Below are positions 22,267-31,331 of a stretch of DNA of 64,000 nucleotides, piece by piece. Numbering within the stretch: the first letter of the stretch is position 1; every line of letters starts with the position of its first letter. Position numbers and translations under genes: made by a program. Source of the DNA: Rhynchopus sp. YZ270_cl-10 (taxonomy: Eukaryota > Euglenozoa > Diplonemea > Diplonemida > Diplonemidae); assembly GCA_964035575.1 (NCBI GenBank), contig OZ037874.1, forward strand, positions 682,001-746,000. The letters are read 5' to 3'. The notes below the pieces were generated by a model. The model did not search any database. It was not told where the DNA came from and was given only the letters and a program-made list of their open reading frames with translations.

Positions 22267-23920
22267 TGTACAAAAAAAACCCCCCCATATAAAGGTGTCA
22301 ACTGCTCTTGGCATTGCTACTCATGTGATGACCCTAAGGGCTGTTGTCCTTACTTCTTATTTTTCTTTTTGTTTCTTTCAAGTAGTCCGGGTATTGTACT
22401 TTCGCACTGCCGGCCAAACGTCTCTCATTTAGGATCCTGTGATAAAAAAAATCGTGGCTGCTATCTACTGATAGTGGTCTATAATCAAACAAAGATTATC
22501 TTTCAAACGTAGCTTTTTTTTTGTGTATGATTCCATGCAATGCTAAAAAGGAAATTGAATGCCGTACCCCAAATCCCTTTCTTTTTCCTATTCTGGGGCG
22601 GGTTGCCACATTCCACCCGACAGGTCGAGTTTTACCACAACCTCTCCCTTTTGTCTTTGTTGTCTTTATTATTTTGTGTGAGGTGTTTGCACTTTCAACT
22701 TCTCTTTCTTGTTTGCGGATGGGGAAAAACAAAAAGGAGAAGTAAAAGTGTGGTTTCAATTTCTCTTAATCAGGGGTACTTTTTTGGGTCGATAGTTTTC
22801 TTTTAAAAATAAATATAGTGGAGTTCATCTTCGGGTGTCTACACAAAAACAACCAAGTTTTCAAATAAAGGAAAACCGACGCAGTAGCTTTCCTTGGGAC
22901 TGTTTTATTCTCCCACCCCCAACCTAGTCGCATACGCGAGTTTTCCTGGAAGCGCAGGGAAAAAGACTGGGGAGTGTTGGTGGCTCCGTGACGCCACAGG
23001 GCCGGCACACTCGTTGAGTGCCTCACGAAACCTCAGATTCGCTTTGCTTTTATTGTCTTCATGTATTGCTGTTGGGTTGGGAAATTAAAAAAAAGGGTAC
23101 TATTTACAGCCAGCATTGTTGAGACTGAAAATGCGTACTTAAATAGTGTTCGTCGTAATAGTTATTATACTACTAATAGTGGTGTGGCTGAAGGGCGGTG
23201 ATTCGCACTTTTTCCGCACTTTTTTGATAAAACAACTTGTTGTCAATTCTAAAAATATTGGAGGCAGCGCTGCAGGGCAAACAAAACGGATTTGAAAAAG
23301 ACAGAAGCTCGCTTGTTTCTTTTTGAGTACTCAATTAACCACAACAACCGTACCTCAGTTTAACACAGTTTTTTCACCTTTTTGTTTTCCCGGCTTTGAG
23401 CGCACAAACAAACCCCCATTCAGCCGGCCGGTATCTTACGTTAACGTTAGCCCCCTTTTCTCATCTGCCACCTCTGAGTTGCCTAACCTAACCAAAGCCT
23501 TCACGGTGTATGTGTGTGCTGGCAATGTGCCTATAGAAAAAAGGATTCTGACTCTCCCCCCTTCTGCAAAGCTTCCTCTTTTCTATTTGCTCTCTTTTTT
23601 AAAGATCCTGTGAAAACAATGGCCGCTATCCTTGAGATAGTAAGAAAAAAAAGTCAAAACCTTTCCCCAAGGTAAGCACGAGAGGGCTTAGGGTCATCTT
23701 ATAAACTTTTCTTTCTTTCGACTGAGATGCGTTTTTTTAGCACAGGTTTCAACGTCTCTTTTTAGGGACAAAACTCCATCTTTCGAAAATGTTGTCTTAA
23801 TCATCTTTCTTTTGTTCTCTCTGGGGCTCGATAACACGCGGAGAATTAGTGCCCCTGCGTCCGCCGATGAATGGTGAGGTGTTTGCACTTTCAACTTCTT
23901 TCTTCCTGTCCACCCCCCCG

Positions 23921-23975
23921 GTACAGCCGATCATTGTACCAAGGTGCACTGTCACGAGAGGGCTTTGTATTTCAA
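23921..23975 (+). repeat. Dispersed repeat (CACTGTCACGAGAGGGCTTTGTATTTCA), copy 1
   Basis: The motif order is GTACC, then CACTGTCACGAGAGG, then GCTTTGTATTTCA. Longer copies lie at 40248-40330 and 45957-46062, where it is preceded by a block containing GTAGGAC and GCATGGTT. Confidence 0.6.
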
Positions 23976-24081
23976 CTCTACTTCTTTTATCCCCTTCCAT
24001 CCTCTCCAGCTCTATTTACTTCAGAAGTTTTTGGGTTTACACCTTTTTCTTTTTTGGAGCCCACCTCCACAACACATAACC

Positions 24082-24858
24082 ATGTCGTCCACAATGACAT
24101 TGTATTTGTCTAGCTTGGTGTCACCGAAGGTGTACATACATTCGAAGCAAAAGGGAAGGCAGATGCAGAGTGCTATAGGGGGAAAGATGGTGGTATTGAC
24201 GCCAGAGGCGGAGACGATTGTTGAGGACGCAAAGAAGCTGGTTGGGAGGGAGGACGCGGAGTTTGACGTGTATGAGCTGAGCGGCGCGTACAAGCCGTTG
24301 GGGTGGGGGGATGAGGCTGTTTTGGTTGATATGGACTATTTGCGGTCGATTCCTCGCGATTTGGCGGTGTTTGCTGTAGCAGAGAGGGTGGAGCAGGTGG
24401 CACACCAGACCCTCACTCAACAACGTCGTGACCTCGCGATGTCTCTCGCAGCAGGTGCCGTGTTTGGAGGTGCGTGGTTGTATCAGCGCAGAGGGTCGGC
24501 ACACTCACTGCGTCGTGTCTTCACCGGGAACATTGCTGTGTCAACGTTCACCTTCATGGCGTTGAGTGCTGGCGCGAACATCACCTCAACGTCAGCCCTA
24601 GAACGTACAGCTCAGTACGTAAAACAACGTGACCCGTCCTTCATCCTTAAAGTTCATGACCACGAGCAAAACAAACTCATCCAGCTTCGTGAAGACGCCA
24701 TCAAACTTCGTGACGACGTCGCAAAAAATAACGGCATCATAACCGATAAAAACCGTGAGCATGACGCAGCGATTGTCCTCGGGGTGCGGGAGGTGGACTC
24801 GAGAGTTGCTGCCATCCGGAAATACATTCCCGAAGACGTAACGGCAGCGTTGGCGTAA
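24082..24858 (+). CDS. Small membrane protein with C-terminal coiled coil, function unknown
   Basis: 258 residues from the ATG at 24082, whose ACC-ATG context is good; the frame extends upstream but only through pyrimidine-rich leader. Residues 118-135 (AMSLAAGAVFGGAWLY) and about 146-168 (NIAVSTFTFMALSAGANI) look like two membrane segments separated by a basic loop (QRRGSAHSLRR). The C-terminal third is a charged helix with heptad-like spacing ('LIQLREDAIKLRDDVAKNNG'). The layout, two close membrane helices and a coiled coil, recalls small organelle membrane proteins, but I recognise no family. Confidence 0.75.
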   Translation: MSSTMTLYLSSLVSPKVYIHSKQKGRQMQSAIGGKMVVLTPEAETIVEDAKKLVGREDAEFDVYELSGAYKPLGWGDEAVLVDMDYLRSIPRDLAVFAVAERVEQVAHQTLTQQRRDLAMSLAAGAVFGGAWLYQRRGSAHSLRRVFTGNIAVSTFTFMALSAGANITSTSALERTAQYVKQRDPSFILKVHDHEQNKLIQLREDAIKLRDDVAKNNGIITDKNREHDAAIVLGVREVDSRVAAIRKYIPEDVTAALA

Positions 24859-25337
24859 AGGGGGGGCTTTTCAAAAAAAAAAAAATGTGGGCCTGAAGGT
24901 CACAAAATGGGGGGCGGTCGAGAAAAAAAAAGGTGTTTCTTTTTACCCATGCCTACGTATATCTTCTATTATTTACATGGAACGCACGGAGCAAGCACGA
25001 TGTGGTGCAAGAAGGGATTGTGCATGAACGCCTGCAGGGGGGTGTAGCAGTTCTCAAGAGTGGTAAAGGGTTCGCTCATGTAGCAATGGCATGCTGCTGG
25101 GAGTGGGTGTGGGTGTGGGTTGAAAGCAGTTGTGGGTAGTCCAAGAGCAGAGCATTGCCCCATTTGGGTGTGGGTGTGTGGGGTGTACGATGTATGTGTG
25201 AGGTTCATCCTCCGTGGTGACTGTTGTTCACCATGCTCCTGGACCAACCGTTGCTGAGGTGTTTGTGCAGTATGTGTGCGCTGTGCACTAATCTGGTGAA
25301 GGTTGCACACCCCTGTATGGGACCAGAGTATCCTATC
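24859..25337. other. Intergenic before tRNA-Sec
   Basis: No gene is apparent. The stretch is GT-rich (GGGTGTGGGTGTG) and holds no recognised repeat. No clear TATA box is seen just upstream of the tRNA-Sec. Confidence 0.45.
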
Positions 25338-25424
25338 GCCGTGATGATATCAACTGGTGTTGGTTGCAGACTTCAAATCTGTAGGCGGGGTGACCCGCAG
25401 CGGTTCGATTCCGCCTTCGCGGTG
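25338..25424 (+). tRNA. Selenocysteine tRNA (anticodon TCA)
   Basis: This 87-base gene closely follows animal tRNA-Sec. The anticodon stem-loop is TGCAGA-CTTCAAA-TCTGTA with TCA at 25373-25375. The D-arm has a 6-bp stem, ATCAAC/GTTGGT, with a 4-base loop, a hallmark of tRNA-Sec. The long variable arm folds as GCGGG-GTGA-CCCGC. The T-arm has a 4-bp stem (GCGG-TTCGATT-CCGC) and the acceptor is 9 bp with one mismatch, the eukaryotic 9/4 form. TTTTT follows directly as terminator. It inserts selenocysteine at UGA codons that have a SECIS element, so this organism should make selenoproteins; none was recognised in the window. Confidence 0.94.
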
Positions 25425-25610
25425 TTTTTCGTTTGCCCCAAAAGTGGTCCGTTTTTGTGCCAAGACCCAACACCTTTGCACCCCTCTGGGAGCGATCTGT
25501 CAAAAGAAGGCCGAAAAACGGTGTTTTGAGCAGTTAGAGTTTATTCCATGTTTTCCCTGCTAAAACGTACTTTTTGCCTTTGCCATTTTTCCCTCTTTTG
25601 ATATCCCAAA

Positions 25611-25854
25611 TACCGACCCTCCCCCGTGAAATTGTCCCCCCTGGGGGAAAAAGTGAGGGGGGGACAATATCACGTACGGCAAAAAGGGGGTACAATTTCT
25701 CGTACTGTAGGGGGGTGGCCGTTTTGGTGTGAAGAAGGGAGAGCAAAGGTTGTCCCCGCGATTCCCTTGAAATTGTCCCCCCCTGCCTTGAAATTGTCCG
25801 TCGGGGCAAAATACCGGTTTTTGGGGGGGACAATTTCACGGGGGAGGGTCGGTA
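25611..25854. mobile_element. Short inverted-repeat element (MITE-like), 244 bp
   Basis: The ends are near-perfect inverted repeats of about 30 bp beginning TACCGACCCTCCCCCGTGAA. The motif GAAATTGTCCCCC recurs inside in both directions. If TA is taken as the target duplication, the element would be Tc1/mariner-like, but the family is not certain. Confidence 0.75.
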
Positions 25855-26370
25855 GCTGTTTTATACTACCGAACTCTGCCCACATTTTTCTTTTTCAATG
25901 CCGAACGAAGCTTAATTTGTATAGGGTGTAGAAGCAGGCTGGTGGTAGGACTCCTGGGAGGCGTATGTCTGCAGCTTGAGGCAAAGGTGGGAGGGGTGGG
26001 TGGTTTGCCAGAAGGGGCACAGGCAGCACACCTTTCCCCAGGGTGTGTCAGGACCTCGATGTGTCTCTGGCCTGACTGTGTGGTTTGGTGGTCGGTACGT
26101 AGTGTGCGTAGGTTGGTGGGTATTGGTTCTTTGTGATGAGGTCACTCTCCGTGTGATCAGACAGGTGAGTGGCCACAAGGTACTTCAAGGCTTGTCATAC
26201 GGTTGGTCGGACAGCAGTTGCTTCTCGCCTGTTGGTGCGCTGGACATATTTTGTTTGAGACAACCTCCCCCCTTTTTTTGCAACCCAACTCCACCCCTTT
26301 TCCCAGATTCCATTGGACACTTTTCGTTTGTCTTCTTTTCCTTCTGCAAACACCTCTTCAAAAAAGGAAA

Positions 26371-27939
26371 ATGTCTGGCGCCTCCAGTGATGACTGGGCA
26401 CCATGGACATGCGGGGCTTGTACTATGGAGAACAGCCCGAATGACACACGGTGCACCACGTGCCAGACCCATAAGAGTGCTCGCGGTGACATCTTCGAGG
26501 CACTTGCGGCACAGCAGCGGCAGTACGAGGCTTTGGCTCGGAGGCATCAAGCACCGGCGTCTTCCTCCTCCTCTTCCTCTTCCTCAGCCCCCGTCCCTGT
26601 GCACAGAGATCCATCCGCCGACCTTGCACGCAGCCTGCAACAAGAAAACCAAGCTGCAGAAGCAGCGGCCGCAGCAGAGGACGCACGCTCTGCAGAGCTG
26701 GCAAGGAGGCTGCAGAAGGAATGGGATGACGATGCTGCGGCTGAAGCATTGGAGCAGACTGATGAGGAGATCGCAAGGTTGCTGGAGATGGATGCAGAGG
26801 CTGAGGAGGAGAAGCAGAGGCAACTGGACATCGACATGGCCATTGCAGTTGCACAGCAGGAAGAAGACGAAAAACGCCATCTAGAGGAAGTGCGCCAACG
26901 GCGTGACGAAGTTGCTGCCATCTTGTTGAAGCTCGAGGAAGAAGCGATCGAGGGTGACGTCGCCCTCGCCCGCATCATGCAAGAGGAAGACGGTGTCAGC
27001 ACCGCGCGCTGCCGCTTCTGCACCTCACTCTGTGCCCTCCCAAACCGTGTCGCCGATTGTGCTGCATTTTGCACAAAGGATGAATGCAAAGCCAACGGCA
27101 AGGTGCATTGCATGCACAAACACCCCTGTGGCCACCCGTGCTGCGGAGTTCGTGGAGAAACCCGACACGTCACAAAATGTGGTGACGCCGCCTGCAACCC
27201 AGGTGGAGTCCCAAATTGCGTCATCTGTTTGGATTCCATAAACGAAGCAGGTCTGCCCTGTGTGCAGTTGGATTGTTCCCATGTGTTCCACCAGGCCTGT
27301 TTGTGGGGCCAGCTTGACGGTGCGAGTAATGACATTGTTCCGGGGAAGAAGCTGCACTTTGCCTTGATGCGGTGCCCTGAGTGTACAGTGTTGATGAAAG
27401 GCGAGTCTGTGGAGAAGAAGATGGAGCCTTTGACTGAGGTGGTGAATGCAGCCTTGGTCGAAGCGCGGCGGGTTGTGGGCAGGGAGGAGGTCAAAGATCT
27501 GCAGGAGTTGCTTGCGAGTGACCCAGAGGAGTTTGACCGCCAGGCCTTGAAGACGTTTGCGTTCTTCAAGTGCAGGAAGGAGCACTGCCTGAAGGTGTTC
27601 TGTGGTGGGAGGCAGGCCTGTGGTGAAGCAGGGGATGAAGACCCGAACTACGACCAAGCCATCTGTCCGCAGTGTGAGTATGGTGGCTCAGCTGCCGTAC
27701 GCCAGGCCTGCACACGAGGCCACGACGTTGAGGATCTGATCAAGAAGTGTGACTTCTGCTGTGACGTGGCAACCTATGTTTGCAACCTCGGCTCACGTGT
27801 GCATTTCTGCAATGCATGTCACTCACCACCATACCACCGGAGGAGCGTAAAACCTTGCGATCCCGAAAACTGCAGACTTGCGAAGATTGGTGCAGAGTAT
27901 GTTCAGTTTCTCTATTTAATTATTATTATTTTACACTAG
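26371..27939 (+). CDS. NZF zinc-finger RING-Cys-relay E3 ubiquitin ligase (MYCBP2/PHR C-terminal type), copy A
   Basis: 522 residues. Residues 9-31 are an NZF finger (W12, C14, C17, T18, N21, C28, C31), a ubiquitin-binding module. Residues 70-250 hold MIU-like helices ('ELARRLQKEWDDD', 'DMAIAVAQQEEDE', 'DVALARIMQEEDG') in a charged coiled region. A Cys/His-rich segment ('CMHKHPCGHPCCG') precedes a RING at 283-338 (NCVICLD ... RCPEC). Residues 396-490 match the tandem-cysteine domain of MYCBP2 ('CRKEHCLKVFCGG', 'CDFCCDVATYVCN', 'HFCNACH'). C417 and C471 align with the two relay cysteines that carry ubiquitin to the substrate, reported in MYCBP2 to favour threonine. MYCBP2 itself is over 4,000 residues, so this is a compact version. 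The tail after 'RLAKIGAEYV' differs from copy B and may be misread. Confidence 0.9.
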   Translation: MSGASSDDWAPWTCGACTMENSPNDTRCTTCQTHKSARGDIFEALAAQQRQYEALARRHQAPASSSSSSSSSAPVPVHRDPSADLARSLQQENQAAEAAAAAEDARSAELARRLQKEWDDDAAAEALEQTDEEIARLLEMDAEAEEEKQRQLDIDMAIAVAQQEEDEKRHLEEVRQRRDEVAAILLKLEEEAIEGDVALARIMQEEDGVSTARCRFCTSLCALPNRVADCAAFCTKDECKANGKVHCMHKHPCGHPCCGVRGETRHVTKCGDAACNPGGVPNCVICLDSINEAGLPCVQLDCSHVFHQACLWGQLDGASNDIVPGKKLHFALMRCPECTVLMKGESVEKKMEPLTEVVNAALVEARRVVGREEVKDLQELLASDPEEFDRQALKTFAFFKCRKEHCLKVFCGGRQACGEAGDEDPNYDQAICPQCEYGGSAAVRQACTRGHDVEDLIKKCDFCCDVATYVCNLGSRVHFCNACHSPPYHRRSVKPCDPENCRLAKIGAEYVQFLYLIIIILH

Positions 27940-28047
27940 TTCAATGTGAAAACCGTTTTTAGGGGTGTTTTTTTCGGTAGTTTTTCAGTTTTGTGAGGAG
28001 TACGAATCTCCTCTGTGAGGTTTTTTTGAGTAGTGGATCAATGAACC

Positions 28048-28053
28048 AATAAA
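28048..28053 (+). terminator. Polyadenylation signal AATAAA after ligase copy A
   Basis: AATAAA lies 109 bases after the stop, in a block also found after copy B at 44848-44853. Confidence 0.65.
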
Positions 28054-28202
28054 ATGATTGTTATTTGTAACTCTCGATGTGTGTCACAGCAGAGAGAGGC
28101 GTTCGTCTTCATTATGATATATATTTCCATCTTCTTGAGTTGCCTGCACTAACAGCTACTGTTGTCTTTATGCATCATCGTCGTGCATCTGATGCTGTAC
28201 GA

Positions 28203-28380
28203 TGACGATGGTGTTCAGTTCATCTTATAAACATTTCCCCCACAGACACCCACAAAACGAACGGACCTACGGCCTGGTCATCGGATGCCAGAAATGCTAT
28301 GAGGAGTTGCAGTGAACGTACACACAGTAGCAGCCACGAGGCGGTGTCCACAGCGTTACATCGTGACGAGGTTTTCAAGA
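28203..28380 (+). repeat. Shared downstream block of the NZF genes, copy 1
   Basis: A block from GTTCATCTTATAAACATTT through CGGCCTGGTCATCGGATGCC to about CATCGTGACGAGG follows ligase copy A. It recurs after PARP copies 1-4 (near 30505, 32832, 35159, 37486) and, up to the ACACACAGTAG point, after ligase copy B (45010-45130). It links the gene families as products of segment duplication. Confidence 0.75.
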
Positions 28381-29004
28381 AAAAAAAGAGAGGGCGAGTA
28401 TGTGTTACGGTCTCTCGAATGTTCTGTTCTCCTGAGTCGGAAGTGTGCAACGTTGTTTTTTTTTTTTGCCGCACACCGGTTCACTATTTGCCCTTTCGGG
28501 AGTGTCATCTGCACTCCCCCCTTGCCACTAGGCGAGTAATAGGCGGGCACCTAGGTGTAGTGTTTCCTCATTTGGGATTCAGTGCACCTGTGGCCACCTT
28601 TGTTTCCCAACGTTATAGTGTTACCCTCAGGCCAAGACCTTGACAGAGGTTCTTGAGGAAGTGCCACACGACAGGACCCCCGTATGCAGGTGGGTCCAGT
28701 CCAGGCTCTTCTGACAACATTTTGTGTTTATTTATATTTTAGGTTTGATGCATCTTACCTCACTTTGAAATGCTTTCAGATCTACACCAGCTTGGTTCAT
28801 GTTTTGTTTTGTTTTGCTTTTAATGTGCACAGAGGGGCGGATTCGACTAGCGCTAGCTAGCCGATTTACCCCCAACATCTTTTTGCAAGCAATTGGAAAA
28901 GGAAAGAATAGCAATTACTATTTTGCCTCGGCTAAAAGTTCTTCCCACCACCTCTCCACCTCTCCATCCCTTGCAACACTTCGAAACAGAAGCCAAAAGA
29001 CAGA

Positions 29005-30462
29005 ATGTCTGACGACTCCAGTGATGACTGGGCACCCTGGGCGTGCAAGAAGTGCACCATGGAGAACAGCCCGAATGACACACGGTGCACCGCCTGTGGG
29101 TCGACCAAGACAGGCGTCCGTGATAGCTCAGTGGAGCACAGGGGGCACATACGCGCTCAGAGGTACCACCACCAACACCAACGCCCTGCTGCTGCGTCTG
29201 CGATACACACGTCGTCCCACACCCCACAGCAAACAGCGGCAGGGGAGTCCACAGCGCTGGTAGGTGCCCTGCAGCGTGAGGCAGCATCAGCAGAAGCTCG
29301 CCCCACACACACGCTGCAGGAGGAGGCTGTGGCAGAGAATGCTTGCGTACAGCAGACACAGCGGGAGCGGCAAGTGTACCAGCAGCAGGAGCAGCTCGCT
29401 ACAGACGAGGCAAGTGAATCCCTCATACTCAGACTGCAGCAGGAGGAACTGGAGGAATTTATAGCCGAAGAACAGCAGGCAGCAGAGCTTGCACGGAGGT
29501 TTGCGAAGGAGCAGGTGGAGGATGATCTGGCGATGGCACGGGCCCATCAAGAGGAGATTGATGCTGCTGAGAAGGCCGCCACAAGACAGAAGACCGACCA
29601 ACTGGAGGCGGATATGGTGATGGCCCGCGCCGAGCAGGATGACGCAGACGCGGCTGAGGCCAAGAGACAGATGGATCTAGCGGTGGCCGTTGCAGAGCGC
29701 GAGGAGGAAAGGGAGGCAGAGGCGGCGCGGAAGCAGCTGGAGGCAGCGGAAAGGGAAGCAGCAGCAGCAGAGGAGAAGCGCCAACTCGAGGAGAAGCTGG
29801 CCCAGGCCCTCCGCAAGCATGAGGAGCAGGAGAAGGCGGTGGCCGAGCAGCAAGCAGCCCTCTACCCCGCACATTGGGACAAGCAAGACGCGAACCTCCT
29901 GCTTGTCGACGTGGCACTCAACACCCCAGAAGCACAACAGGTTGTACAACGCTTTGTGTCGACCATGCAAGGACACATGGTGCGCCGCGTCCAACGCATC
30001 CAAAACAAAGCACTGTGGCAGAAGTTCTCCCTCGAGTGCAAGCTCCTGGAGGACGCAGGAAACGCGACCACGGCTACAATGTTCCACGGTTCACGGGCGA
30101 CCGCACCGCACCTCATCTACAACGGGCAGGAGGGGTTTGACATGCGCTTCTGTACTAGTGGCTGCTGGGGCATAGCATCGTACTTTGCAGCCAATGCAAG
30201 CTACTCTCATGGGTACGCTTCGGCGGGCGACGGGGGTAGACAAATGTTCGTGGCCCAAGTGCTTGTCGGCGAGACTAAAAACTACGGCCAGACAATGGTT
30301 TCGCTAAAAATGCCTCCCGAAATCCCAAACGCAGGAAACAACAACAACACCAACGCTGCTGTGCGTCGCTACGACTCAGTCTCTGCGGTTGCTCAAGGCA
30401 CTCCAGTGGTGATGGTGTACGGCAACGGCAAGGCCTATCCAGAGTACCTTCTCTCCTATTGA
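29005..30462 (+). CDS. NZF zinc-finger PARP-domain ADP-ribosyltransferase, copy 1
   Basis: 485 residues. An NZF finger at 9-31 (C14, C17, T18, N21, C28, C31) should bind ubiquitin. Residues 120-285 form a charged helical region with MIU-like motifs ('SLILRLQQEELEEF', 'ELARRFAKEQVED', 'DLAMARAHQEEID'). Residues 288-485 are a PARP catalytic domain: 'RRVQRIQNKALWQKF', 'MFHGS' (H361), 'GIASYFAANASYSHGYA' (Y393), 'MFVAQVLVGET' and 'AYPEYLLSY'. The third triad position, Glu in poly-ADP-ribosylating enzymes, is V468, so mono-ADP-ribosylation or lost activity is expected. The domain is closest in feel to TIPARP/PARP11/PARP12. The first 33 residues almost equal those of the flanking ligases. Confidence 0.92.
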   Translation: MSDDSSDDWAPWACKKCTMENSPNDTRCTACGSTKTGVRDSSVEHRGHIRAQRYHHQHQRPAAASAIHTSSHTPQQTAAGESTALVGALQREAASAEARPTHTLQEEAVAENACVQQTQRERQVYQQQEQLATDEASESLILRLQQEELEEFIAEEQQAAELARRFAKEQVEDDLAMARAHQEEIDAAEKAATRQKTDQLEADMVMARAEQDDADAAEAKRQMDLAVAVAEREEEREAEAARKQLEAAEREAAAAEEKRQLEEKLAQALRKHEEQEKAVAEQQAALYPAHWDKQDANLLLVDVALNTPEAQQVVQRFVSTMQGHMVRRVQRIQNKALWQKFSLECKLLEDAGNATTATMFHGSRATAPHLIYNGQEGFDMRFCTSGCWGIASYFAANASYSHGYASAGDGGRQMFVAQVLVGETKNYGQTMVSLKMPPEIPNAGNNNNTNAAVRRYDSVSAVAQGTPVVMVYGNGKAYPEYLLSY

Positions 30463-31331
30463 TTGAGTGCTCTGCAAGGCTGGCAAGTCGTATACCGTGT
30501 GTTCGGTTCATCTTATAAACATTTCCCCACAGCCACCCTCAAAACGAACGGACCTACGGCCTGGTCATCGGATGCCAGAAATGCTATGAGGAGTTGCAGT
30601 GAACGTACACACAGTAGCAGCCACGAGGCGGTGTCCACAGCGTTACATCGTGACGAGGTTTTCAAGAAAAAAAAGAGAGGGCGAGTATGTATTACGGTCT
30701 CTCGAATGTTCTGTTCTCCTGAGTCGGAAGTGTGCAACGTTGATTTTTTTGGGTTCTGTAACCTCTCTCTCTTTTACCATTTTTTTTTTTTTTGCCGCAC
30801 ACCGGTTCACTATTTGCCCTTTCGGGAGTGTCCTCTGCACTCCCCCCTTGCCACTAGGCGAGTTATAGGCGGGCACCTAGGTGTAGTGTTTCCTCATTCG
30901 GGATTCAGTGCACCTGTGGCCACCTTTGTTTCCCAACGTTATAGTGTTACCCTCAGGCCAAGACCTTGACAGAGGTTCTTGAGGAAGTGCCACACGACAG
31001 GACCCCCCGTATGCAGGTGGGTCCAGTCCAGGCTCTTCTGACAACATTTTGTGTTTATTTATATTTTAGGTTTGATGCATCTTACCTCACTTTGAAATGC
31101 TTTCAGATCTACACCAGCTTGGTTCATGTTTTGTTTTGTTTTGCTTTTAATGTGCACAGAGGGGCGGATTCGACTAGCGCTAGCTAGCCGATTTACCCCC
31201 AACATCTTTTTGCAAGCAATTGGAAAAGGAAAGAATAGCAATTACTATTTTGCCTCGGCTAAAAGTTCTTCCCACCACCTCTCCACCTCTCCATCCCTTG
31301 CAACACTTCGAAACAGAAGCCAAAAGACAGA

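Larger units (their letters stand above)
21924..24081. other. Gene-free region with repeat fragments
   Basis: No convincing gene. It holds a 20-base perfect palindrome (22247-22266), an inverted hairpin-element fragment (TGATGACCCTAAGGG, near 22326), an 'ACAACCAAGTTTTCAAA' family copy (22816-22870), a GGTGTGGCTGAAGGG fragment (23181-23205), a hairpin-element copy (23671-23712), LINE-tail-like sequence (23826-23900) and a CACGAGAGGGCTTTGTATTTCA family copy (23921-23975). Confidence 0.55.

Noticed and set aside
27890-27938. 43-base mini-intron at the end of ligase copy A (GTATGT...ACACTAG)
   Set aside because: The matching position in copy B has ACACTGG with no AG, so a shared intron is not supported.
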